From an uncultured Pseudomonadota bacterium (GTDB lineage: Bacteria > Pseudomonadota > Gammaproteobacteria > Burkholderiales > JALYOK01), in the NCBI GenBank assembly GCA_902826775.1, contig CADEHE010000001.1:186001-250000 (forward strand): DNA of 64,000 nt, given 5' to 3'. The translations under genes were made by a program, and so were the position numbers. Shown piece by piece: positions 7,577 to 16,858 of the stretch. Under the pieces are notes generated by a model. It made no database searches, had not been told where the DNA came from, and saw only the letters and a program-made list of their open reading frames with translations. Position 1 is the stretch's first letter. Every line of letters starts with the position of its first letter.

Positions 7577-9177
7577 CCGATATTTTCCTGAGTTATTCGA
7601 GCAAGGACCGCGACTTGGTACGCCCGCTGGTGGAAGTGCTCGAGCAGCACGGCTGGTCGGTTTGGTGGGACCAAGAGATCCCTACCGGCAGAAACTTCGG
7701 CAAGGTGATCGAGAAACACTTGAGCGATGCGCGCTGCGCCATCGTCGCTTGGACGCGCAACTCGGTCGATTCCGATTGGGTGCGAAATGAAGCCTCCGAT
7801 GCCAATGGCCGCGGCGCGCTGTTTCCGATCTTGCTTGAAAGAGGCGTCAAGGTGCCGCTCGAGTTTCGCCAGGTGGAAACGCGCGATCTCAGCGATTGGC
7901 GGCCGGGCGAAGCGCATCCGCAGTTCGAACGCTTGTTCCGCGACCTGCAACAGCGGATGAGCAGCGTCGCGAGCAACGCCGCCTCGGCGCACTCGACACA
8001 GCCGGCCAGCGTACCGGTGCCGCGTCCGCGCCGCGGTCTATGGCAAACCGCCACCGGCTCGTGGTGGTACGCGCTCACGCTGTTGGCGTTGCCAGCCCTG
8101 TTCGTGGGTGGCGTTGCCTGGGGCTTGATGCAAAAGAAAATGCCTACCACGCAGGTCGAGCTGGAATTGACGCTGAGCCGGCTTCGGGTCCAATTCTTGG
8201 GGCCGGAACCGGGCGCGCGCGGCTGGATCGTACCTGTCACGACCGACGCCCTGGCGCTGCGCTCACTCGTTGCGCAGAACCTGAAGGAAGCAGAACTGGA
8301 ACCGGCGTGCGTGAGCGTAGTGGAGCGTAGCTCGTCTGCGCAGACTTGCGCGCCACGCGCGGCGAACTCACCGCAAGCGGTCAATCTTGCCGCGAAGCCG
8401 CGCCGATCAGCATCGCTGCTGATCGAACCGCTCGCTGCATCCGAGCCGACATCCGGCAAGTTGCAACTGCAGCCGCTCGATGTCGCCGCAGGCACAAGCG
8501 TCACCTTCCAGTCCGAGCCCAAGCAGCGCCAACTGTTCTGGATCGGGGTGCAAAACGCCGCTTTCACGTCACACGCGCTGAGCGACGGGTTGCTGCGCTT
8601 GTTTCCGAAAGATGTCGTTGCGCGCGGGATCGATGGCGCGCCGGCGGACGAAGATTTCGCCCTCAATGTGCGCACTGGCAATCCGAGTTTGCTCATCCGT
8701 CTCGTGGGTGGCGAGCGCGGGCTGCGGCTGCGCTTGGAGCGCGAGGTGGCCGAGCCCGTTTCATTGCTGTCCGCAACGGGGGCCTCAGTTTCTGCGCTGC
8801 AATTCGACCGCGAGGACGAGCAAGGTCGAGCCGTATCCGCCCTGGTTGAAGCCGGTGAACTGCGCTACGTCGACCTGCCGGCCGGGAACAAAATCACACT
8901 GCCGCCGAACACGCCGCTCAAACTGGATGGCTTAAAAAACTTCGCCATCACACAGCTCAAATTCGATCCGAGCAAAGGCGCCTACGTGTTGCAGGCGCGC
9001 GGCGGCGCGGCTGGGCTTACAACATCCGGCGGCAAGGCGCCCGCGGACCTGACCCTGTCGTGGTTCGACCGCTTGTGGAACGATCCCAAGCTGCGTGTGC
9101 TTTTCACTATTATCACTTTCGTGCTCGGGGCGACACCCGGCATAATCAAGCTGGCGCGCGACAGAAAGAGCACTTGA
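7573..9177 (+). CDS. Membrane-anchored TIR-domain protein
   Basis: A 534-residue protein. Residues 1-130 are a TIR domain: D-I-F-L-S-Y-S-S-K-D, G-W-S-V-W-W-D, and S-D-W-V-R-N-E with Glu73 in the W-x3-E position used as catalytic Glu in NAD-cleaving TIRs. A Pro-rich linker leads to a transmembrane helix (about 164-185), then a ~315-residue beta-rich region with G-S-type Ig-like character, and a second hydrophobic helix (about 503-525) ending in a basic tail. The TIR part is predicted cytosolic and the large middle region extracytoplasmic. No ThsA-like or STING-like partner is adjacent; the neighbours are exported proteases. NADase or signalling activity is inferred only. Confidence 0.85.
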   Translation: MTDIFLSYSSKDRDLVRPLVEVLEQHGWSVWWDQEIPTGRNFGKVIEKHLSDARCAIVAWTRNSVDSDWVRNEASDANGRGALFPILLERGVKVPLEFRQVETRDLSDWRPGEAHPQFERLFRDLQQRMSSVASNAASAHSTQPASVPVPRPRRGLWQTATGSWWYALTLLALPALFVGGVAWGLMQKKMPTTQVELELTLSRLRVQFLGPEPGARGWIVPVTTDALALRSLVAQNLKEAELEPACVSVVERSSSAQTCAPRAANSPQAVNLAAKPRRSASLLIEPLAASEPTSGKLQLQPLDVAAGTSVTFQSEPKQRQLFWIGVQNAAFTSHALSDGLLRLFPKDVVARGIDGAPADEDFALNVRTGNPSLLIRLVGGERGLRLRLEREVAEPVSLLSATGASVSALQFDREDEQGRAVSALVEAGELRYVDLPAGNKITLPPNTPLKLDGLKNFAITQLKFDPSKGAYVLQARGGAAGLTTSGGKAPADLTLSWFDRLWNDPKLRVLFTIITFVLGATPGIIKLARDRKST

Positions 9178-9257
9178 GTAGAGTATTGCCATGAATCTAT
9201 CTCAGAATAACATTGTTAGACGTATAGTATTGACTGTATAAGAGCGGGAGAACCAAT

Positions 9258-10367
9258 ATGCGCCGCGTGATCATGGTGTTGCTGATGATCGTCTACCCAT
9301 TGCTCGCGTCCGCGCAGGATGCCGCGTCGCTGCGCGCTGGCGTAGTAAAAATCAAATCGACCTTGAACAATAAGTCGCGCACTGGCAGCGGTTTTGTCGT
9401 TGCCGTTGATGGCAGCACGACTTACATCGTCACCGCGGCGCATGTTGTCGAGGGCGATGCGAATCCGAAAGTCGAGTTTTTCGGGCGGCAAAACACGCCG
9501 ATCAATGCCGAAGTGGTGAAGCAGGAGTCGCGCGTCGATCTTGCGGTATTGAAAGTCCAAGGCGCGCCGCAGTCCACGCCATTGGCGTTTGAATCTGCTG
9601 CGAAGCCGAAAGTGGGCGATGAAGTCGTCGCCTTCGGTTTTCCACAAGGCGGTGGTTCGTGGCTCATGAGCAAAGCTGACATTGCGGGGCGCGAAGGTCT
9701 GGATCTTATTGTCTCGGGCGCCGCGATCGATCAAGGCAACTCCGGCGGCCCGCTCATCAAGGACAGCAAAGTCGTCGGAGTAGTGCAAGCGCTGCAAGGC
9801 AAGTTTGCACGCGCGGCGCCGGCGAGCATGGTGATCGAAACGTTGGAAGGCTGGGGAATCGCACTCAAGCCCGCGCCGACGAATAAGGCGGCCACGGGGG
9901 AAACCCCGGCAGGCGCACCCGCCGAAAGCGCGTCATTCGAGCCGAGCGGAACGAGTCAGTTCACCGCCATTCATCAGGCAGCCCAAAACGGCAACGTACA
10001 AGCCATGGCGGCCCTGGTGGACCTGTACGGGACGGGCGTAGGAGTACAACAAAATTTTGCTGAAGCGGCCAAGTGGTCGCGCCGCGCAGCCGATGCAGGC
10101 AATGCTCAATCGCAATTCATCGTCGGCACGATCCATCTCATGAAAGCGGTCGGACGCGCCAACGACGACGCCACCGCCGTGCGTTTACTTTCAAGCGCCG
10201 CGACGACGCCAGACTTTACACTTCAAGCGATCGATACCGTACAAGTCAAAGACTGGGCCGAGTTGAAGCTAGCTGAGCGCTACTACAACGCCGCCGCGTT
10301 ACAAGGCGACACCGCATCGGCCAGTGCTCTCATCTATACGTCGGCAATTCGCCGCGGACGCGAATGA
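9258..10367 (+). CDS. Exported trypsin-like serine protease with Sel1-like repeats
   Basis: A 369-residue protein with a signal peptide ending L-L-A-S-A-Q, and GGGAGA before the ATG. The protease domain (residues 22-205) has the full triad: His62 in V-T-A-A-H-V-V, Asp94 in R-V-D-L-A-V-L, and Ser162 in G-N-S-G-G-P. A low-complexity linker is followed by Sel1/TPR-like repeats (about 235-345), which usually bind partner proteins. No PDZ domain is seen, unlike DegP. It sits 80 bases after the TIR gene in an AT-rich gap that may hold its own promoter. Its downstream neighbour has a related protease domain. Confidence 0.85.
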   Translation: MRRVIMVLLMIVYPLLASAQDAASLRAGVVKIKSTLNNKSRTGSGFVVAVDGSTTYIVTAAHVVEGDANPKVEFFGRQNTPINAEVVKQESRVDLAVLKVQGAPQSTPLAFESAAKPKVGDEVVAFGFPQGGGSWLMSKADIAGREGLDLIVSGAAIDQGNSGGPLIKDSKVVGVVQALQGKFARAAPASMVIETLEGWGIALKPAPTNKAATGETPAGAPAESASFEPSGTSQFTAIHQAAQNGNVQAMAALVDLYGTGVGVQQNFAEAAKWSRRAADAGNAQSQFIVGTIHLMKAVGRANDDATAVRLLSSAATTPDFTLQAIDTVQVKDWAELKLAERYYNAAALQGDTASASALIYTSAIRRGRE

Positions 10368-10389
10368 AAACGCGAGGGACAATACTAGC

Positions 10390-11979
10390 GTGAGGGCGAA
10401 TTTGGTAACCCGCACCGCGCGCAACCGGATTGGGTGGCTGACGATGCTCGCTGCGCTCCTTTGCAGCGGGCGCTTGGCGATGGCGCAAGATATGGAAGCG
10501 CTAAAGCAAGCAGTGGTGCGCGTGCTTACCCAGACCGACGGTATCGCCAAAACCGGCACGGGGTTCGTCGTCAAAGTGACACCGGACATCGTGCATATCG
10601 TGACCGCCACACACGTGGTGCAAGGCGCGCAGAAGATCGAAGTGGAGTTCTTCGCCAAACGCGAGACGCTACTGCCAGCCAAAGTCGGCAAGATGGAGGA
10701 CGACAACTTGCGCGGCATTGCCTACCTGGTTGTAACAACACCAGCACCGGCCGGTATCCAAACGCTGAGCCTCGCGCCACAGATCAAGTTGAGGGAGGGC
10801 ACCGATGAAGTGCTCACATTGGGCTTTCCGCAAGGCGCCCCCGGCTGGGCGCCCAAGAGCCTCAAGTTCGCCACGCGCGACGGACGCGAATTGCTGTTCG
10901 ACGGCAAAGTCAATCAAGGCAACTCTGGCGGCCCGCTGCTGAAAGACGGACAGGTAGTGGGTCTGGTGCAAAGCGAGCGTAACGGCTATGTGCGCGCGAA
11001 TCCGGCGAGCGCCGTGCTGGAATTTCTCGAAGGATCCGGCATTGGTCTTGCCGCTCCGCCCGCGAACCCTGTTGCCACTGCACCCGCTCCGCCGCCGCAG
11101 GAAGGCACCGATTCTAGCGACATTGATTCCGCTTCGACGCCATCCGAGTTACAACCCAGCGCGGCAACGGAAGTTAGCATCGGCGATGTAACTTGTAGTC
11201 CGGCGGGCCGCTATGTCAGCGTAGTGAGCACTGGCCGCGCGCGCGGGCCGGTCGGCACGCTGGTCATGATCGATTTCGATCAACGGGGGAGCTTCTTTGA
11301 CAACAAGCTCGACTGCGGCGCTTGGACGCGCTGGCGTCACGGCGATGCTTGCGTGCGCGAGCGGTCGGCGCCGGAGACGACGAACTGGCGCAGCACCAGC
11401 CAACTCTCTGCGACGCCGCAAATGGCGGTTGCGCTGCTGGCGCAAGCTGCGGATGGCGAGGAGATCAGCCCGCTAAAGTTGACTCAGTGCCGCATTGCAA
11501 GCTGCGACAAGTCCCGAGTCGTGTGCGCGGATCAGCCGGCTGCACCGGGAATCCCGGCGCCAACGGCGCAGGCCAAACCACCGGCCAAGGACGCGGTTGC
11601 CGCGGCGAGTCCGCGCTTTTCTTGGGGCAAGACAGTAAGAAGATCGGGCCTGCTGTTGCTTTCCACGCGTGGCGAGCTTTGGCTGAGCGCGGTCGGCGGC
11701 GCCGAGCGCAATCCGCTAAGCAACCCGGCGGAGTTGGCGATTATCGGCAACAAATACTTCATCAGTTCCAGCTTGCACACGCATCGTTTACCGGTAAAGA
11801 TCATGGTCGCAACCGATCGGATTACTTCGGGAGACTTCATGCAGATTTGCGAAACCGGCGCGAAATGCGTCGCACCCTCGCTCAGTGCAGGTGCTGCGGA
11901 GCAAGAGTTTCGCGCCAACATGCAGATATTTTTCCTTGAAGTCGCTAAAGCGGCGATGCGGCGCACACTCAATCAGTAA
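10390..11979 (+). CDS. Exported trypsin-fold protein with atypical triad and long C-terminal region
   Basis: I chose the GTG at 10390 because GAGGGA lies 10 bases upstream and a signal peptide follows; an ATG at 10324 would overlap the previous gene by 44 bases. The product has 529 residues. The N-terminal domain parallels the upstream protease: His75 in A-T-H-V-V and Ser179 in G-N-S-G-G-P. The Asp position is Gly109 (N-L-R-G-I-A-Y-L aligned with R-V-D-L-A-V-L). A Pro/Ala linker precedes a ~300-residue unrecognised region with several Cys residues. It may be a pseudoprotease, or another Asp nearby may serve. Confidence 0.75.
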   Translation: MRANLVTRTARNRIGWLTMLAALLCSGRLAMAQDMEALKQAVVRVLTQTDGIAKTGTGFVVKVTPDIVHIVTATHVVQGAQKIEVEFFAKRETLLPAKVGKMEDDNLRGIAYLVVTTPAPAGIQTLSLAPQIKLREGTDEVLTLGFPQGAPGWAPKSLKFATRDGRELLFDGKVNQGNSGGPLLKDGQVVGLVQSERNGYVRANPASAVLEFLEGSGIGLAAPPANPVATAPAPPPQEGTDSSDIDSASTPSELQPSAATEVSIGDVTCSPAGRYVSVVSTGRARGPVGTLVMIDFDQRGSFFDNKLDCGAWTRWRHGDACVRERSAPETTNWRSTSQLSATPQMAVALLAQAADGEEISPLKLTQCRIASCDKSRVVCADQPAAPGIPAPTAQAKPPAKDAVAAASPRFSWGKTVRRSGLLLLSTRGELWLSAVGGAERNPLSNPAELAIIGNKYFISSSLHTHRLPVKIMVATDRITSGDFMQICETGAKCVAPSLSAGAAEQEFRANMQIFFLEVAKAAMRRTLNQ

Positions 11980-11987
11980 CCGCAAGA

Positions 11988-12689
11988 ATGCTCAACACCC
12001 TCGAACTCACCGGCCGCGCGCGCACGCACGTCTGCCAACTCGATGAATTGCAGGCAGCGCTGCATCGAGACGTGGTCAACCCGTTTCTGGCGATGCGCGA
12101 AGCCGCTGCATTCCAAGGCATTGACATTGCCGTGGCGAGCAGCTTCCGCGATTTCGATGCGCAACTTCGGATTTGGAACAAGAAGTTCAGCGGCGAGCGT
12201 ACGCTCTACGACGCGCAGGGCGTCGCGCTCGATTACGCCTCCTTGACCGAGCCGCAGATCATCGAGGCGATTCTGTGCTGGTCAGCGCTGCCCGGCGCCA
12301 GCCGCCATCACTGGGGCACGGAGATCGATGTCATCGACCGCGCGGCGCTCGGCCCCGAAGGACGCTACGAACTGTTGCCGCAAGAAACCGAACCCGGCGG
12401 CGTATTCCACCGTTTGCATCTGTGGCTGAACGCCAACATGGCGGACCACGGCTTTTATCGGCCCTACGACGCGCACCGCGGCGGCGTCAATCCAGAACCA
12501 TGGCACATCAGCTACGCGCCAATCTCCTCCGTGGCGATGCGCCTCGTCACGTTGGATGTGCTGCGCGATGCGGTCGTCAACAGCGAAGTGCTCGGCAAGG
12601 AGCGCGTCCTGCAGCAACTCACCGCTATCGCTGAGCGCTATGTATTCAATGTTGCTGCCGCACCAGAAACGAAAGTACCGCTGGCGTGA
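11988..12689 (+). CDS. M15-family (VanY-type) carboxypeptidase
   Basis: A 233-residue protein beginning 8 bases after the previous stop. It has the M15B zinc motifs: S-R-H-H-W-G-T-E-I-D (His107, Asp114) and E-P-W-H (catalytic Glu170, zinc ligand His173). Such enzymes trim D-Ala-D-Ala ends or related peptides of murein. No signal peptide is visible, which is unusual for an enzyme of the wall next to exported proteases; it may act in the cytoplasm or use another route. The close spacing makes it the last gene of the TIR block. Confidence 0.85.
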   Translation: MLNTLELTGRARTHVCQLDELQAALHRDVVNPFLAMREAAAFQGIDIAVASSFRDFDAQLRIWNKKFSGERTLYDAQGVALDYASLTEPQIIEAILCWSALPGASRHHWGTEIDVIDRAALGPEGRYELLPQETEPGGVFHRLHLWLNANMADHGFYRPYDAHRGGVNPEPWHISYAPISSVAMRLVTLDVLRDAVVNSEVLGKERVLQQLTAIAERYVFNVAAAPETKVPLA

Positions 12690-13118
12690 TGCGGTGTCGA
12701 CCCCATGACTGCCCGGCGCCGCTGTGTGCCGCCGGTGGGAAACGACCCAAAGCCGAATCATGCGATGCACAACACGAAGTCGGCACCGCCCACATAGCTG
12801 ACGGACGGTCGCCGCGCTTCGCTGCTAGATCGCAAACCGCCGGCGATAGCAAAGCGCGCGTGTGATGTCTTCCCAGAACCGTACCTAAGCCGAAAACACG
12901 CTGCCGGATTCCTGACCTTGCCTGCATCCACGAGATTCGGTGCCGACACTCCCCAGAGGCAAGTTTGGGGCATTCGATACGTCCGACGAAACTCACCATC
13001 GACTGCAGTCATCCCCGGCCGCGAGCCTAGTTGAGGCTAGTCATGTGTATTTCCGCCACAATCTGTGAATCAAGAACGCTGAGCCGTGCGCCGACCCTGC
13101 CGATCAAGCCGTCGAAAA
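12690..13118. other. Intergenic stretch with no supported gene
   Basis: About 430 bases between the convergent M15 peptidase and SARP-like regulator genes. Several short frames exist, but none shows a ribosome site or family motif. I see no clear terminator hairpin with a T run. Confidence 0.5.
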
Positions 13119-15122
13119 TCAAGTCAATCCAACGAGCGCGGCGCCTCTACGAAATACTGCTCGGCCTTCTGAATCGAACGGGAAGGCGGCAAAAAAATCT
13201 TCGAGGCGATAACTCGGTGAGATCTTTCGGGTGTTGGCTAAGTGGGCGCGCGCCTGTTCCAGCGCGCCCGCTAGTGCGAGACAGCAAGCCGCGATCGCGT
13301 GGATATGGGGAAAAGCATTGGGACGCGCGGCCGCCTTGACCGCCCAGAGTGCCGCCTCTTCGAACTGGCCCAGTCGGGTCAGCGCCATGGCGCGCGTGCC
13401 CATCATGCCGAATAACATTGGATCGAAGGGGCTCAAATGCCGCGAGTAGTCTGAGCAGTCGATTGCCGCGCGGGCGTCGCCAACGATCGAGTGCACGAAA
13501 GACAGGTTGTAGTGTCCGAGCGCGAAATTGGGGCTGAGTTCGATGGAGCGCGTTAACTCGCTCACCGCTTCGTCGTGCTGCTCGCGTAACCACAACGCTC
13601 TTCCCATCGCCCAATGCGCCGCAGGATCGCGCTCGTCGGCCATGATGCCCTGTGCCGCGCTCTCATAGGCCTCACCTATGCTGGACTTGCGTTCCCCCCA
13701 GTTCTGAAAAGCGTTCTGAAAGTGCGTAAAGGACAGTCCGGCGTAGGCGCGGGAGAACGTGGGGTCCAACTGTAGCGCCTTCTCAAAAAAGTGCCGCGCC
13801 TGTTCGTTATCGGCTTTACGATAGCGGTACATATGCCATAGGCCGCGGTGATGCGCCTCCCAAGCGTCCAGCGATGTCGGCGGCTTCAAAATCGCGCGAT
13901 TGCGCTCGAGTGTTTCGATCTCGCCCGCCACTGAGGCCACGATGCGATTGCCGATTTCCTCGAGCACGACGAACGCATCGTCGAGTTTCTGGTTAAACAT
14001 TTCTGCCCAAACAATTCGGGCGGTACGCGTCTCAGCCAACTCGGCGTTGACAGTCAAGCGATCACCCTGCGTGCGCACCGACCCGCTTACTACATAGTCT
14101 ACGTTCAGCATGCGGCCCGCCTCCTCCGCGCCGATGCTGCGCTCGTTCAGCGCAAACACTGTTCCTTGCGCGATCACGAACAAAGCACGCAACTTGGCCA
14201 GCCGCGTAATGATGTCGTGCGCCAGCGCATCGGCGGCGCCGCCACGCACCGGCGTGCCGGTAGAGCGGTCGACGAATGGCATGACGGCAATCGAGGCGCG
14301 TGACCGGGCGGGAGCCGCGGCGATCGGCTCGGCCTGTTGGTGAATCGTGATCACCGGTGTGCTGCGAGTGGCACGCCAGGCATTGCGTATTGGCGTGCTG
14401 TCGAGACCTTCTTGCTCGAACAGTTTGATGGTTGCCTCTAAGTGCGCTTCGCCTTCACGAATCTGGCCGCGGCGCGCCAAGTTGCTGAGCAGAATCTCAT
14501 GCACCTGCCGATCGAACGGCGCCAACTCGAGCCAGCGCTCCAAGTATTCCGGCGCGTCTGCGTCGGCGCCGCGCTTGACGAGCTGTTCGAGCAGTGCGGT
14601 GTGACAGCTGCGCAAGCGGCGCCGTTGCGCGATAAGCCAGCCGGTGAAGAGCGGGCTGCGGTCGATCTCCAAGCCTTCAAGGAAATCGCCCTTGCATAGC
14701 GCGACCAGTTCGCGCAGCCGCTGTAGCGGGAGCGCCTCTACGCCCGCCTCCGTGCCGCGCGCGACCTCCAGCGCATCGATAAAGCACGCTGATACGTCCA
14801 GCAGCACGGTGTCCTCGTGCGTGCGCAGCCGGCTCGCCTCGGCCTCGCCGAGCACACTGCGCACCTTGCTCAAGCACCAGCGCAGTTCACCGCGCGGATC
14901 GTTGGGAATATCCCATAGCAACTCGCATAGCGAGCCTCGGGCCACCGGCTTTACGGCCATCGCGAGATAGGCAAGCAGCGCGCGCACCTTGCGCGAAGCC
15001 GGCAGCGCCAAAGCGTGGCCGCCGCGCGTAACGCTGAGCGGGCCGAGCATGCGTAGTTCCAGCGGCGCTAGCGCCTCAGTTTGTGGGGTGACGCTCGCCG
15101 CTCGCTTCATTGGCGCTCGCAT
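13119..15122 (-). CDS. SARP/BTAD-family transcriptional regulator with TolB-N-like and TPR domains
   Basis: A 667-residue protein. Residues ~20-110 form an OmpR-type winged-helix DNA-binding domain (L-R-M-L-G-P-L-S-V, then L-C-E-L-L-W). Residues ~115-255 are a bacterial transcriptional activator domain. Residues ~275-390 match the FlgO/TolB-N-like region often found in such regulators (I-A-V-M-P-F, V-D-Y-V-V-S-G-S-V-R, R-I-V-W-A-E). Residues ~405-640 are TPR repeats. There is no ATPase or cyclase domain. It is divergent from the haloperoxidase operon, with tandem repeats between, and is the likely regulator of it. Confidence 0.85.
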   Translation of the reverse strand: MRAPMKRAASVTPQTEALAPLELRMLGPLSVTRGGHALALPASRKVRALLAYLAMAVKPVARGSLCELLWDIPNDPRGELRWCLSKVRSVLGEAEASRLRTHEDTVLLDVSACFIDALEVARGTEAGVEALPLQRLRELVALCKGDFLEGLEIDRSPLFTGWLIAQRRRLRSCHTALLEQLVKRGADADAPEYLERWLELAPFDRQVHEILLSNLARRGQIREGEAHLEATIKLFEQEGLDSTPIRNAWRATRSTPVITIHQQAEPIAAAPARSRASIAVMPFVDRSTGTPVRGGAADALAHDIITRLAKLRALFVIAQGTVFALNERSIGAEEAGRMLNVDYVVSGSVRTQGDRLTVNAELAETRTARIVWAEMFNQKLDDAFVVLEEIGNRIVASVAGEIETLERNRAILKPPTSLDAWEAHHRGLWHMYRYRKADNEQARHFFEKALQLDPTFSRAYAGLSFTHFQNAFQNWGERKSSIGEAYESAAQGIMADERDPAAHWAMGRALWLREQHDEAVSELTRSIELSPNFALGHYNLSFVHSIVGDARAAIDCSDYSRHLSPFDPMLFGMMGTRAMALTRLGQFEEAALWAVKAAARPNAFPHIHAIAACCLALAGALEQARAHLANTRKISPSYRLEDFFAAFPFDSEGRAVFRRGAALVGLT

Positions 15123-15245
15123 TGTTGGACGCGATCTGGCTTGAACCCTGAGGTCCCAAATTTCGAGCCTATCTTGGCAGACGTTGTTAATTATGCCTGT
15201 ACAGTGAACCCACCGACAAATTCACGCAGGTGCGCCAAGCAAGAA

Positions 15246-15293
15246 TTCCACGCCAATTTCCACGCCAGCTACCACGCCCGCTTCCATGCGCGC
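15246..15293. repeat. Four tandem 12-bp units in a divergent promoter region, candidate SARP operator
   Basis: The units are TTCCACGCCAAT, TTCCACGCCAGC, TACCACGCCCGC and TTCCATGCGCGC. They lie about 95 bases upstream of the haloperoxidase start and 125 bases from the SARP-like start. SARP regulators are known to bind direct heptamer repeats spaced by about one helical turn, so a 12-bp period fits. The link to this regulator is an inference. Confidence 0.55.
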
Positions 15294-15388
15294 CGCCTAA
15301 ATTGCCATTGCAGTACCCGATCGCCCAGTTCCCTGCTTGAGTCAAGCGGGGGCGGGTCAACCCAACGCTGTTTAGACAGGAGATGAAC

Positions 15389-16804
15389 ATGTACGCATGG
15401 ATAAGTATTGGTTCGATGTTGACACTGATGTTTGTGTATATCGCCTTCGTGCTGTGGACGAGGTCCGATGAAAACGCAAAGCGCCCGGAAGAAACGCGCG
15501 GGCACCACCTAATTGGGGCAGTGGCGATGGCGGCGATGGCCGCAGCCGTCGGGTCCGCGCCGAGCGCCCAGGCGCAAAACGTAGTGACTCATTGGGCCGA
15601 CGTGATTCAGCCAGCCATCCACAGCGCTGGCGCACCGCGGCCACCGGGCAGTTCGGAAGTGCTGCACGCCACAGTTCAGCTAGCGATGTACGACGCTGTG
15701 GTAGCCATCCAAGGCGGCTACCAACCCTATGCCGGCCCCATCGCTGCCGCTTCGGGCGCCGATGTGCGCGCCGCGGTCGCCACCGCCGCCTATCGCACTG
15801 CGCGGGCGCGCGTGGCGGCCTCGCAACATCCCTACTTGGATTGGCACTACGCCGATTACATGGCGGGCATCGCGAATGGCGCCGCTAAGAACGATGGCGT
15901 CAATGTGGGCGAGGCGGCCGCCGCCGCGATACTGGCACGACGCATGAACGACGGCTTTGGCAATAGCGTGCCTTACGCGTGCAGCGCACAGCCCGTGCCG
16001 TATGCGGAGTTTGAGCCCAATGGCGGCTGCGGTTCGCAACCCGTGGATGCCAAGCTCGCCCAGGTGGTGCCGTTTACCTTCTCCAACCCCGCGGCGTTCT
16101 TGCCTGCGCCCCCGGTGGATTTCTCTTCACGTAAGTGGGTCAGGGACTTCAACGAAACCAAAGCCTACGGACGCGCCAATAGCACGGTGCGCACGCCGGA
16201 GCAGACTGATGTGGCGTATTTCTGGGCGGAACACGCATACGTGCATTGGAACCGTAATCTCAATCAATTGGCCGTCGCCCGCGGGCTTAACGTGTTAGAG
16301 ACGGCGCGCATGCTGGCGCTCGCGCACACAGCGGCGGCGGACGCCATCATCGCAGGCTTCAACACCAAGTACTACTATCGCTTCGTGCGTCCCCGCACCG
16401 CTATTCCACGCGCGGCGGAGGACGGCAATGAGAAGACCACTCCCGAAGCTGATTGGCTGCCATTGCTGAGCGTCAATCACCCCGAGTATCCGTCGGCGCA
16501 TGCGTTCTGGACCACGGCCATGACCGACGCATTGGGACACTACTTCTGCGGCGAGGACGTCGCCTGGACCATTACCACCAGTCAAGACGCCGTGCCGCAG
16601 GTTGTGAAGACCCAACGCAAGTACCGCAACCTGAACCAGGTCGTGCGCGAGTTGAACGATGCTCGCGTATGGGCCGGCCTGCATTGGCGCGGTTCCATGA
16701 AAGCCGGGGGCAAGCTCGGTAGCGACGTCGCGCGTCACGTCGCGCACTACTTCGGGCAAACCTGCAACAGCTTCACGACAACGGTGCAGAGCGATCCTGA
16801 GTAG
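15389..16804 (+). CDS. Vanadium-dependent haloperoxidase / PAP2-fold exported protein
   Basis: A 471-residue protein. The second ATG (15389) is preferred because AGGAG at 15378-15382 touches the first. The C-terminal half carries the family active-site blocks: K-Y-Y-Y-R-F-V-R-P, H-P-E-Y-P-S-A-H-A and W-A-G-L-H-W-R-G-S. These bind vanadate in haloperoxidases and phosphate in acid phosphatases; the strict P-S-G-H reads P-S-A-H here. The N-terminus is odd: a transmembrane helix (about 1-24) is followed by what looks like a normal signal peptide ending P-S-A-Q-A-Q, so the true start could be near 15521. It leads an operon with a methyltransferase and a hydrolase. Confidence 0.85.
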   Translation: MYAWISIGSMLTLMFVYIAFVLWTRSDENAKRPEETRGHHLIGAVAMAAMAAAVGSAPSAQAQNVVTHWADVIQPAIHSAGAPRPPGSSEVLHATVQLAMYDAVVAIQGGYQPYAGPIAAASGADVRAAVATAAYRTARARVAASQHPYLDWHYADYMAGIANGAAKNDGVNVGEAAAAAILARRMNDGFGNSVPYACSAQPVPYAEFEPNGGCGSQPVDAKLAQVVPFTFSNPAAFLPAPPVDFSSRKWVRDFNETKAYGRANSTVRTPEQTDVAYFWAEHAYVHWNRNLNQLAVARGLNVLETARMLALAHTAAADAIIAGFNTKYYYRFVRPRTAIPRAAEDGNEKTTPEADWLPLLSVNHPEYPSAHAFWTTAMTDALGHYFCGEDVAWTITTSQDAVPQVVKTQRKYRNLNQVVRELNDARVWAGLHWRGSMKAGGKLGSDVARHVAHYFGQTCNSFTTTVQSDPE

Positions 16805-16858
16805 CACGCAACCGAACTGTTGCCTTCCCAATGTCCAAACCACGCAAGGAGCAAATTC

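Noticed and set aside
7573..12689. A known TIR antiphage system such as Thoeris or CBASS
   Set aside because: No ThsA-like SIR2 or SLOG protein, no cyclic-nucleotide synthase and no STING domain adjoin; the TIR protein is membrane-anchored and its neighbours are exported proteins.
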